Source: Pseudomonas sp. B21-040
Lineage (GTDB): Bacteria > Pseudomonadota > Gammaproteobacteria > Pseudomonadales > Pseudomonadaceae
Length of the DNA: 64,000 nucleotides
Assembly (NCBI RefSeq): GCF_024748695.1
Contig: NZ_CP087176.1
Coordinates: 6,441,501 to 6,505,500, forward strand
Direction: 5' to 3'
The translations under genes and the position numbers were made by a program. Every line of letters starts with the position of its first letter. Position 1 is the stretch's first letter. Positions 17,571 to 25,380 of this stretch are shown one piece after another. The notes beneath the pieces are model-generated. The model was not told the DNA's origin. It worked only from the letters and a program-made list of their open reading frames with translations, and searched no databases.

Positions 17571-18777
17571 TCAAGTGCGCCTGTTGGGCTCATTGGCGCT
17601 GCAAGACCTCTGGCACGACCGCAAGGTCTCGCTGTGCATCGCCGCCTCCCTGGTGGCGGTGATCGCGCCGTTGTTGCTGCTGTTTGGTCTCAAGCACGGG
17701 GTGGTCAGCCAGTTGCAGGACGAACTGCTGCGCGACCCGCGCAACCTTGAAGTGAAGATGCTCAGCAACGGCAACTACGACAGCGCCTGGATCGAGCGTT
17801 TGCGCCAGCTCCCCGAGACCGGCTTTGCCCTCGGCCAGACGCGCTCGCTCAATACCCAGGCTGATTTGCTGATGGGCATGCAACGCTTTGTCGAAGGTGC
17901 GGAAATCATTGCCACCGAACCGGGCGACCCGCAACTGAACCTCGCGTCGCTCAACCCGGTCGGCAATCAAGTGATCCTCAGCGCCAGCGCCGCGCAACGC
18001 TTGCAGGCCAAGGTCGGCGACAGTGTGCAACTGCGGGCGCTGCGCCGCCTGGAAGGTGTCAATGAACGCGGCGAGATAACACTGACGGTGCTCGCCGTGC
18101 TCGACGGTGCACGTTTCGGTCGCGCCGCCGGGTTTGTCGCCCCGCCGTTGCTGTTGAACCTGGAGCGCTTTCGCGATGGCTATGAGGTCAGTGCGTTCGG
18201 CGTTGCCACCGGCAAGCCTCTGGACAACCTGCAACCGCTGTATGCCCGTGCCCGGGTGTATGCGCGCGACATCGATCAAGTGGCGCCACTGGAGCGCTGG
18301 CTCAACGAACAACACATCGAAACGTCGAGCCGACTGGCCGACATCGACAACGTCAAAGCCATCAACCATGTGCTGGGGCTGATTTTCGGGGTTATCGCCA
18401 TGGCGGCGCTGATTGGCTGTGTGGCGTCGATGGTCGGCGCGTTCCTGGCCAACATCGACCGCAAGCGCAAAAGCCTCGCGGTGCTGCGCCTGCTGGGTTT
18501 CAAACGCAGGGCCGTCGGTGGTTTCGTGGTCGTGCAAGCGCTGTTGCTGAGCCTGGCCGGTTACGTGGGCGGGTTGGGCTTCTATGCCGTTGGCAGTCAT
18601 TTGTTCGACTATTTGCTCGGCAGCAGCCAGGCCACCGGCACTTTCGTGTGCCACATTACGGTCTGGCATGGCCTTGGCGCCCTGCTCCTGACCATTCTGG
18701 TCGCTGCGCTGGTGGCCGTGATCGGCGCCCTGCGAGCCATCAACATCCAACCTGCGGAGAGTCTGCGTGAGCTATAA
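17554..18777 (+). CDS. FtsX-type ABC permease, TagS-like
   Basis: About 407 residues from the TTG at 17554 (LNPWINQVRLL). A GTG at 17524 or one at 17575 are alternatives, so the start is uncertain. One N-terminal membrane helix (SLCIAASLVAVIAPLLLLFG) is followed by a periplasmic domain of ~220 residues. Three C-terminal helices (IFGVIAMAALIGCVASMVGA; VVVQALLLSLAGYVGGLGFY; LGALLLTILVAALVAVIG) form the FtsX/MacB permease core ending NIQPAESLREL. It overlaps the ATPase gene upstream and the FGE-like gene downstream, so the three are translated together. With only four helices it fits a mechanotransmission role better than bulk transport. Confidence 0.85.
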   Translation: MNPWINQVRLLGSLALQDLWHDRKVSLCIAASLVAVIAPLLLLFGLKHGVVSQLQDELLRDPRNLEVKMLSNGNYDSAWIERLRQLPETGFALGQTRSLNTQADLLMGMQRFVEGAEIIATEPGDPQLNLASLNPVGNQVILSASAAQRLQAKVGDSVQLRALRRLEGVNERGEITLTVLAVLDGARFGRAAGFVAPPLLLNLERFRDGYEVSAFGVATGKPLDNLQPLYARARVYARDIDQVAPLERWLNEQHIETSSRLADIDNVKAINHVLGLIFGVIAMAALIGCVASMVGAFLANIDRKRKSLAVLRLLGFKRRAVGGFVVVQALLLSLAGYVGGLGFYAVGSHLFDYLLGSSQATGTFVCHITVWHGLGALLLTILVAALVAVIGALRAINIQPAESLREL

Positions 18778-20311
18778 ACGTTTTGGCTTGCTATTGCCCC
18801 TGAGCCTTGGCTATCTGCTCGACGCCTCGGCTGCGGGCTGGGAAGAGAAGTATTACAACCCGATGCCGGACGCCGCCGACGTGGTGCTGCCGATGCCCTG
18901 CGAAGGCTCGATGGTCTTTCGCAAGGTGTTCATTCCGGTGGCAGGGCCGCTCGATGACTACCCGATCAACATCGGTCAGGACGGCGCGGAATATGGCTAC
19001 GTCGAACAGACGCGGCCGACGTTCATCGCCGGCAGTTTTACCGGCGCCAAGAACGACAAGTCCCGCTACTACCTGATGGCCAAGTACGAGATGAGTCAGT
19101 TGCAATACGCCGCACTGACCGAAGAAACCTGCCCGACGGCTGCGACCAAGATGCGCTTGCCGCAAGTGGCGGTGAGCTGGGTGCAAGCCATCGAAGCCGC
19201 CGACAAATACAACCTGTGGCTGCGCAAGAACGCCGCCGACAAGTTGCCCAAGGAAGACGGCGCGCTGGGCTTCTTGCGCCTGCCGACTGAAGTCGAGTGG
19301 GAGTTCGCCGCACGCGGCGGGCTGGAAGTCGGCGCCGCTGAATTCCGCGACACGCACTACCCGATGCCCGAAGGGATCAACGCCTACGAGTGGTTCGCCG
19401 GGGCGCAATCGTCCAACGGCAAGCTGCAATTGTCTGGCCTGCAAAAGCCCAATCCGCTGGGCCTGCATGACATGCTCGGCAACGTCGACGAAATGATGTT
19501 CGAACCGTTTCGCCTGAACAAACTCGACCGCCAGCACGGTCAGGCAGGCGGCTACGTGGTCCGTGGCGGCAACTACCTGACCGCGCAAGCCGACCTGCGT
19601 ACTGCGTTGCGCAAGGAGGAGCCGTATTACAATGCCGATGGCCAGGTGAAAAACAAAACCACCGGCCTGCGACTGGTACTGGTCTCGCCGACCCTGACCT
19701 CCCGCGAGCGCGTCGCCAGCATTGAAAACAGCTGGAAGAAACTTGGCACCGGCAGCAAAGAAACCGAGTCTGCCGACAAAGGCACCGTTCAATCCTTGAA
19801 CAGCCTGGCCTCGGGCGTCGAAGACAAAGCCCTCAAGGAAAAGCTCCAGGCCCTGGAAAACCAGTTGCGCGCCAGCAACCAGCAACAGGAAGAAACCCGC
19901 GACCAGGCGATCCGCGCCAGCCTGAACCTGGGCGCGTTCCTGTGCACCAAGATGCTCGACGACGGCCAGTACGTGGACTTCCTGCAAAAGAACTACAAGC
20001 TCAATTGCGAAGCTGCGGAAAAGGACGCGAGCTGCGACATGCGCAAAGGCAAGCTCGAGGAGCAGAAGGATCGCCTGCACAAACTCAGCCGTTACTACGC
20101 CAGCAGCCTGGTGGAATCGGCGACCTTGTACGGCCAGCCACTGCTTGAAAAACAGGTTCCGGTGATGGAAGAAATCATCACCCGCAACAAACAGCTGCAA
20201 GACCTCAAACCGTACTTGCGCACCCACTGGGCCAATCAGAAGGCGTTCCTGCAAAAGCAGAAGATCGACACTGAGGCCTGGCTGACCAGCTGCAAAACCG
20301 TCACTCAATAA
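18767..20311 (+). CDS. Periplasmic FGE/SUMF1-fold protein, TagR-like
   Basis: 514 residues from the GTG at 18767, overlapping the permease stop. A signal peptide (~1-22, ending DASAAG) is followed by a formylglycine-generating-enzyme-like domain (~60-310). Its landmarks are YYLMAKYEMSQLQYAAL, LPTEVEWEFAARGG, NPLGLHDMLGNVDEM, VVRGGNYLT and TTGLRLVL. The two cysteines that catalytic FGE enzymes carry near the end of this domain are absent, so a binding role is likely. The last ~190 residues contain a coiled coil (~335-375) and a cysteine-bearing helical tail. In H1-type VI secretion, TagR is a periplasmic FGE-like protein that promotes PpkA activation. The neighbours here (ABC pair, vWA protein, lipoprotein) support the same type of module. 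Confidence 0.82.
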   Translation: MSYKRFGLLLPLSLGYLLDASAAGWEEKYYNPMPDAADVVLPMPCEGSMVFRKVFIPVAGPLDDYPINIGQDGAEYGYVEQTRPTFIAGSFTGAKNDKSRYYLMAKYEMSQLQYAALTEETCPTAATKMRLPQVAVSWVQAIEAADKYNLWLRKNAADKLPKEDGALGFLRLPTEVEWEFAARGGLEVGAAEFRDTHYPMPEGINAYEWFAGAQSSNGKLQLSGLQKPNPLGLHDMLGNVDEMMFEPFRLNKLDRQHGQAGGYVVRGGNYLTAQADLRTALRKEEPYYNADGQVKNKTTGLRLVLVSPTLTSRERVASIENSWKKLGTGSKETESADKGTVQSLNSLASGVEDKALKEKLQALENQLRASNQQQEETRDQAIRASLNLGAFLCTKMLDDGQYVDFLQKNYKLNCEAAEKDASCDMRKGKLEEQKDRLHKLSRYYASSLVESATLYGQPLLEKQVPVMEEIITRNKQLQDLKPYLRTHWANQKAFLQKQKIDTEAWLTSCKTVTQ

Positions 20312-20345
20312 CAACACGTCAACACCGTCATCTAGGAGTTTCACC

Positions 20346-21083
20346 ATGTCGCGCAGCCTTTGGACTCGCTTCAAGCTACAGATCGCTTTCGTACTGGCCG
20401 GCAGCCTGCTGCTGACCGGTTGCGCCAACACCGGCAGCTCCATGCTCGGCGAAAGCGGCGGCGGCACCGACCCGCGCCTGACTCAGGGCAATGATGCAGA
20501 GTTCTTCAGCAAGTCCGGTTACCAGGCCTGCGCCGTCGGCGCCGGTGTCGGCATCCTCACCTGCGCGCTGTCCAACAGCAGCAACAAAGCCGTGTGCGCC
20601 ATCGCTGCCGGCATTACCGCGTGTGGCGTGGCCATGGGCGCGAACTACTATCTGGATCAGCGTCGCAGCGAATACGCCGACACCACCACCCGCCTGGCGA
20701 AGATGAACAGCGACGTCGAACAAGACACCCAGAACGTGATCGCCCGTACTGCGACCGCTCAGCAAGTGATCAACGATGACGAGGCGCGCATCGCCCAGAT
20801 CAAAAAAGACATCGCCAACAAGAAAGTCGACAAGACCAAGGCCCAGACGCAAATCGCCGAAATCGATTCGAACATCGCCCGCCTGCGTAAAGACCTCGGC
20901 AACATGCGCACCAAAGTCACCGAGTACACCAAAGTAGCCGATGCCGAACGCGCACAAGGCGCACAAGGTGCCGAGATCAAGCAAGTGGACATGAACATTG
21001 CGAAAATGAACCAGAAAGTCACGGCCCTGCAGAAGGAAGTCGACGGTCTGTACAGCCAACGCTCCGCGATCACCCTGGGCTAA
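20346..21083 (+). CDS. Coiled-coil outer-membrane lipoprotein, TagQ-like position
   Basis: 245 residues. Signal peptide with lipobox LLTG-C (Cys26). The next residue is Ala, so outer-membrane sorting is expected. A glycine/alanine-rich hydrophobic segment with four cysteines (~60-100, GAGVGILTCALSN and GITACGVAMGAN) is followed by a long charged coiled coil (~110-240) rich in K, D and A. Preceded by GGAGTTTCACC, a good ribosome-binding site. The 34-base gap after the FGE-like gene carries an A-rich CA motif (20307-20316). By position it corresponds to TagQ, the outer-membrane lipoprotein that anchors TagR. Sequence homology to TagQ is not verified. Confidence 0.75.
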   Translation: MSRSLWTRFKLQIAFVLAGSLLLTGCANTGSSMLGESGGGTDPRLTQGNDAEFFSKSGYQACAVGAGVGILTCALSNSSNKAVCAIAAGITACGVAMGANYYLDQRRSEYADTTTRLAKMNSDVEQDTQNVIARTATAQQVINDDEARIAQIKKDIANKKVDKTKAQTQIAEIDSNIARLRKDLGNMRTKVTEYTKVADAERAQGAQGAEIKQVDMNIAKMNQKVTALQKEVDGLYSQRSAITLG

Positions 21084-21087
21084 GCAC

Positions 21088-21594
21088 ATGACACTACGAC
21101 AGCTGGCGGTCCTTACCGCCGTCCTGGCCCTGAGCGGTTGCGCGACGAAGCCCGGCGAATGCGATTCGACCAATCGCGACAGCAGCATGCTGACCAAGAT
21201 GAACTGCGACTACTCCGGTGGTTACAGCGATCAGGTCAAGCAGAAGGAACTGGCCCTGAGCGAGTCCCGCCAGCAAAACGCAATGTTCCATCAGGTGTAC
21301 GCGGACATTCAGGCGCAGCAACTGAGCACTAAAGCCGATCTGGCGAGCCAGCAGAAATCCCAGGCAGCGTTGAATCAGTCTTTGAGTCAGTTGCTAAGCT
21401 CGCTCAAGGCTCGGCGTGGCAACGAAAGCAGTGTGCAGAAGCAGATTGCCAGCATCGAGCAGCAACTCAAGGCCTCGCAAGCGGCGCCAACGACCAAAGC
21501 CACTCCAGCATCGCTGGCGGCCAAGCAGGAACAACTGAAGGCGTTGCAGAAGAAGGTCAATCAGCTGCAATTCAGCCTCGGTTACGAAGAGTAA
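21088..21594 (+). CDS. Small coiled-coil outer-membrane lipoprotein
   Basis: 168 residues. Signal peptide with lipobox ALSG-C (Cys18), Ala at +2, so probably on the outer membrane. Two further cysteines lie soon after (GECDS, MNCDY). The rest is helical: a Gln/Ser/Lys-rich coiled coil (~55-168) with a Pro/Thr linker near residue 132. Begins four bases after the preceding lipoprotein gene, probably translationally coupled. The two lipoproteins share layout (lipobox, then coiled coil) and may form a periplasm-spanning stalk (inference). No family recognised. Confidence 0.7.
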   Translation: MTLRQLAVLTAVLALSGCATKPGECDSTNRDSSMLTKMNCDYSGGYSDQVKQKELALSESRQQNAMFHQVYADIQAQQLSTKADLASQQKSQAALNQSLSQLLSSLKARRGNESSVQKQIASIEQQLKASQAAPTTKATPASLAAKQEQLKALQKKVNQLQFSLGYEE

Positions 21595-21604
21595 TGTTCA
21601 CCCC

Positions 21605-21634
21605 GCAGGCATCTCCTGGATGCCTGCACTTTTT
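21605..21634 (+). terminator. Rho-independent terminator inside the srf cluster
   Basis: A 9-bp perfect stem GCAGGCATC/GATGCCTGC (21605-21613, 21619-21627) with a 5-base loop and then ACTTTTT. It lies between the second lipoprotein gene and the last vWA gene, so the last gene may be read through only partly or have its own promoter. Confidence 0.75.
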
Positions 21635-21648
21635 CAGGAATCGTCGTC

Positions 21649-23091
21649 ATGCAGCGGGTCATCAGGGATGCGCAAGCCACACCGGAGGGGATGAGTGCGC
21701 TGCAAGCCAAAGTCGCCCTCATCCAGAAACACTTTCCGCCGACCGTCGCCAGTCTCTTCGCCATCCCGCGAATGGGCAGTGGTGACGTGCTGGAATGGTG
21801 GACCGAACTGGGTGGGCAACCCACGCCCTACGCCGACCTCAACGAGGACGCGCAACGACGTTTGCTGGAAACCTATGAAGTGCGTCAGACGTCCCTGGGA
21901 CAGCTGGCGGACGAACTGCAAAAACGCGGTCAGCCCACGGTAGCGGATGACCTGCGCAGCCTGCTCGGCACGCCTGAGCTGGACAAACTCTACAGCCTCA
22001 ACGGTGAGCCGTTGGTGGTGCGCTGGAACCAGCGTCCGCCAAAACCGATCGTACCGCCGGTTGTTCCGGTGGCGCCGATCGTACCGCCGTCACGGCGTGG
22101 CTGGTGGATTGCGGCAGCCCTGCTCGCGCTGCTGTTGCTGCTTCTGGCGCTGTGGCTCTGGTGGTTCCTGCACCGTGAACCGGTCGTCGTGGCTCCGCCG
22201 GTAGCGCCTGTTGCGCCAGTGGTAACGCCGGTGGAAAAACCGGTCGAGCCTGTTCCCGAGCCTGTTGTGGAACCGGAGCCTGCTCCAGAACCAGAACCCG
22301 CGCCAAAACCAGTGCCACCACCCAAGCCGGTCCCACCACCAAAACCGGTAGTGGCCGCGCCGCCGCCACCACCGCCGCCACCGCCGCCACCGCCGCCACC
22401 TCCGGCCCCGACGCTGGATAACTTCGCCTGTCGCAAAAAAGCGCCTGACGCCAAGATCCCGCAATTCGTGGTGGTGCTCGACACCTCAGGCTCGATGGAT
22501 TTGAACATCAAGTCCGTGAAAGCCGACGAAGACTGGTTCTTCGGCAATGAGCTGAACAAGTACCTGGACGTGAACCGCACCCAACAGATCTTCGCCAAGC
22601 CGAGCCGCATGGACGTCGCCAAGGACTCGTTGGCCGGCATGATCAACGGGCTGGACCCGAAGATCGACACGCGCCTGATCACCTTCGCCGGTTGTGAAAG
22701 AACACCGGACCAGGGCGTGTTCAGATTTGGCGATCGCCCGCGGCTGATCAATGGGATTCGAGGCCTGGTTCCCAACGACGGTACACCGCTGGCTGACAGC
22801 CTGGCCTACGCGGCCAGCACCGTTGACGGGCGCAATAACGATGCCGTGATCGTGATGTTCGTCGACGGTGAAGACGGCTGCCAGAAAGACGCCTGCGCCG
22901 TGTCGCGCCGAATCGCCAAGGAACAACCGCGACTGCGGGTCAACGTGGTGAAAATCGGCGCCGGTGGCCCGTCGCGCTGCATCGCCGAAAACACTGGTGG
23001 CCGGGTTTACAACAGCACCAATGCGTCTGAATTGGCCAATCAGTTGAAACAGGCAAGCAAGGAAGTATCTAGCAATGCAAAGTGCGACTAG
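21649..23091 (+). CDS. Bitopic vWA protein with SrfA-like N-terminal domain
   Basis: 480 residues. The N-terminal cytoplasmic domain (~1-135) resembles that of SrfA. A Pro/Val-rich stretch and one membrane helix follow (~152-175, WWIAAALLALLLLLLALWLW). Then comes a very Pro-rich periplasmic linker (~180-260), partly Pro-Glu repeats and partly a polyproline run. The C-terminal vWA domain has a canonical MIDAS motif DTSGS (from D278) and the later NDGTPLADSL and VMFVDGEDGC segments. Four or more cysteines suggest disulfides. AGGAA at 21636-21640 serves as ribosome-binding site. Last gene of the cluster, after a terminator-like hairpin. Probably a metal-dependent adhesion or sensor domain presented in the periplasm. 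Confidence 0.78.
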   Translation: MQRVIRDAQATPEGMSALQAKVALIQKHFPPTVASLFAIPRMGSGDVLEWWTELGGQPTPYADLNEDAQRRLLETYEVRQTSLGQLADELQKRGQPTVADDLRSLLGTPELDKLYSLNGEPLVVRWNQRPPKPIVPPVVPVAPIVPPSRRGWWIAAALLALLLLLLALWLWWFLHREPVVVAPPVAPVAPVVTPVEKPVEPVPEPVVEPEPAPEPEPAPKPVPPPKPVPPPKPVVAAPPPPPPPPPPPPPPPAPTLDNFACRKKAPDAKIPQFVVVLDTSGSMDLNIKSVKADEDWFFGNELNKYLDVNRTQQIFAKPSRMDVAKDSLAGMINGLDPKIDTRLITFAGCERTPDQGVFRFGDRPRLINGIRGLVPNDGTPLADSLAYAASTVDGRNNDAVIVMFVDGEDGCQKDACAVSRRIAKEQPRLRVNVVKIGAGGPSRCIAENTGGRVYNSTNASELANQLKQASKEVSSNAKCD

Positions 23092-23122
23092 CCGGGGATA
23101 GATCCTGAATTGAGGTGACCCC

Positions 23123-23196
23123 ATCGCGAGCAAGCTCGCTCCCACACTGGATATGTGATCGACACATAACCCTGTAGGAGCGAGCCTGCTCGCGAA
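23123..23196. repeat. REP pair (BIME)
   Basis: Two REP units in inverted orientation: ATCGCGAGCAAGCTCGCTCC (from 23123) and TGTAGGAGCGAGCCTGCTCG (from 23173). They lie between the convergent ends of the srf cluster and the chemotaxis receptor gene, where they may stop transcription or protect mRNA ends. Confidence 0.9.
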
Positions 23197-23214
23197 AGCT
23201 ATTTCAGAGGCGCC

Positions 23215-25191
23215 TCAACGAAACCGGTCAACCTCTTGGCGCAAGTCCGCCGCGAGCTTCTCCAGCTCCTTGGCCGTCACCGCCAGGTTGGACACCACTT
23301 CGCGCTGCTCACTGTTGGCCAGCGCAATGCTTTGCAGGTTGCTGCTGAGCAACGTTGCGGTGCTGCTTTGCTCCTGGGTCGCGGTGGTAATCGCCGCAAA
23401 CTGCTGACCGGCCGAACGGCTCTGCTCGTCGATTCGCGCCAAGGCCGAAGCCACGTTGGCGTTACGCGACAAACCTTCCTGCATCAACACATTGCCCTGC
23501 TCCATGGTGCTGATGGCGTTGCCGGTTTCCTGCTGGATGCTGCTGATCATCCCGGAAATTTCGTCAGTGGCCTGACGAGTACGCGAAGCCAGGTTGCGCA
23601 CCTCATCGGCAACCACCGCAAAACCACGGCCCTGTTCACCGGCGCGGGCCGCTTCGATGGCGGCGTTCAGTGCCAGCAGGTTGGTCTGTTCGGCAATCGA
23701 GGTGATCACCCCGACGATGCCGCCGATTTCCTGAGAGCGCTGACCGAGGGTGTTGATCACCGTCGCGGTGCTGTTCAGCGCGCTGGCGATTTGCTCCAGC
23801 GACGAGGACGCTTCGTCCATCGACGTCCGACCGATCTGAGTTTGTTGTGCGTTTTCCTGGGCCAGACGCTGAGTGTTGCCCATGTTGTCGGCAATGTTCA
23901 GGGACGTGGCGCTGAACTCTTCCACGGCGCCGGCCATGCTGGTGATTTCGCCGGACTGTTGCTCCATCCCTTCATAAGCGCCACCGGACAGGCCGGACAA
24001 TGCCTGGGCACGGCTATTGACCTCCTGCGAGGCTTTGCGGATGTGCTCGACCATGGTCGACAGGGCCTGGCTCATCTGGTTGAACGCGCGGGCCAGTTGA
24101 CCGATCTCATCGTTGCTCGACACGTTCAGCCGCACGCTCAAATCACCGGCGCCCAAGGCTTCGGCCTGGCGCACCAGATCGCTCAGCGGCGCGAGTTTGC
24201 TGCGTAACAGCCAGACGGCTGAACCGACCGCGATCAACATCGCCAGCAGACTGCCGATGGCCAATTGAATGCCGACACTCCAGGTCACCGCACTGATTTC
24301 GGCTTTTGGCATGTTCGCCACCACCGACCATGGCCCGCCGTCGAACGGCACCGCCACGCTGTAGAAGTCTTCCGACTTGTCGCTCCAGAAATCACCCTTG
24401 CCCGGTGTTTTCGCCAGGTCGACGATGGCCGAAATGGCTTGATCCGGTGCCTGCACGCCCGCCGGCGGCACCAGCCATTTGTTTTGTTCATCCAGCAGCG
24501 CCAGCGAACCGGTCTGGCCGATACGGAAGCGCTTGAGGTTGGCGAACTGGGCGTTCTGCGCGTCGGTGTAATCGAACCCTACGAACAGCACGGCAATCAC
24601 CTTGCCGCTGCTGTCGCGTACGGGGGTGTATTGCGTCATGTAGGAACGCTCGAAGAGCAGCGCGCGACCCACATAGCTCTGCCCCGCCATCAAACGCGCA
24701 TAAGCCGGGTGGGCGTGGTCAAGCAGCGTGCCGATGGCGCGGTTGCCGTCCTGTTTGGTCAGGGAGGTGCTGACCCGAATGAAGTCTTCGCCACTGCGCA
24801 CGAACAACGTGGCCACACCGGCGGTCATTTGCTTGAACTCGTCGACTTCCTTGAAGTTGTTGTTCAACACTTCGCTGCCCAGGTGCAGCCCCGGGGTCTG
24901 CACACCGGCCACCGTCACCGGCTCATCCGGGTGCAGGCTCAGGCCGGAGCTGAAGCGCTTCTCGAACAGGCCGCTCAGACGCTGGGTGCTTTCGCGCAAA
25001 GTACCGTGGAAGGTACTCAACTGATCGGCCAGCAAACGGGCTTCACTGGCCAGGTGCTCTTCGCGGGTGGCGAGGTTAGCAGTGTCCAGCGAACGCAGGG
25101 CGAACACGGTACTGCCAGTGATGACAATCGCCAGAATCACGGCAAGCGCGAGGCCAAGCTGTGAGGCAATCCGGGCACGGGGTTGAGACAT
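23215..25191 (-). CDS. Methyl-accepting chemotaxis protein with periplasmic Cache domain
   Basis: 658 residues. Membrane helix 1 (~10-31), a long periplasmic sensor (~32-305) of the single-Cache type ([41 protein letters not shown]), membrane helix 2 (~306-329), HAMP (~330-385) and a cytoplasmic signalling domain. The signalling domain has the invariant hairpin [20 protein letters not shown]. There is no C-terminal CheR-tethering pentapeptide (it ends RQEVDRFR). The ligand cannot be read from the sequence; Cache receptors of this type in Pseudomonas often bind organic or amino acids. Stands alone, convergent to the srf cluster. Confidence 0.93.
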   Translation of the reverse strand: MSQPRARIASQLGLALAVILAIVITGSTVFALRSLDTANLATREEHLASEARLLADQLSTFHGTLRESTQRLSGLFEKRFSSGLSLHPDEPVTVAGVQTPGLHLGSEVLNNNFKEVDEFKQMTAGVATLFVRSGEDFIRVSTSLTKQDGNRAIGTLLDHAHPAYARLMAGQSYVGRALLFERSYMTQYTPVRDSSGKVIAVLFVGFDYTDAQNAQFANLKRFRIGQTGSLALLDEQNKWLVPPAGVQAPDQAISAIVDLAKTPGKGDFWSDKSEDFYSVAVPFDGGPWSVVANMPKAEISAVTWSVGIQLAIGSLLAMLIAVGSAVWLLRSKLAPLSDLVRQAEALGAGDLSVRLNVSSNDEIGQLARAFNQMSQALSTMVEHIRKASQEVNSRAQALSGLSGGAYEGMEQQSGEITSMAGAVEEFSATSLNIADNMGNTQRLAQENAQQTQIGRTSMDEASSSLEQIASALNSTATVINTLGQRSQEIGGIVGVITSIAEQTNLLALNAAIEAARAGEQGRGFAVVADEVRNLASRTRQATDEISGMISSIQQETGNAISTMEQGNVLMQEGLSRNANVASALARIDEQSRSAGQQFAAITTATQEQSSTATLLSSNLQSIALANSEQREVVSNLAVTAKELEKLAADLRQEVDRFR

Positions 25192-25380
25192 GACAACTCC
25201 TGGCCGAGCGCCCTGCCCCCTGTTTGATCGGGCTGCACACTCAGCAAAATTTTTCTAATAATGGGAACAGCGCTGGACCTGCACGAAGGTTCCATTTGCA
25301 GAATTTCGGCGGCGATTCTGAATACTTGAGTAAATAGCCGGGATATGGCGCAAGGCCTCTATCACGCCAGCTCTATCGAT
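25192..25380. promoter_or_regulatory. Upstream region of the chemotaxis receptor gene
   Basis: 189 bases between the LysR gene and the receptor gene, both on the minus strand. It holds the receptor promoter. No repeat or hairpin stood out. Confidence 0.3.

Noticed and set aside
18791..20467. 558-codon minus-strand frame opposite the FGE-like gene
   Set aside because: Antisense frame without motifs; the plus strand has signal peptide, FGE motifs and operon overlaps.
22090..22464. Gly/Arg/Trp-rich minus-strand frames opposite the polyproline region
   Set aside because: Low-complexity mirror of the proline codons of the vWA protein.
6638..23091. Type VI secretion locus
   Set aside because: TagQRST-like genes are present, but no TssB/C, Hcp, VgrG, ClpV or kinase gene lies in the window.
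23122..23197. CRISPR-like repeats
   Set aside because: The repeated units are inverted REP pairs, without regular spacers or cas genes.
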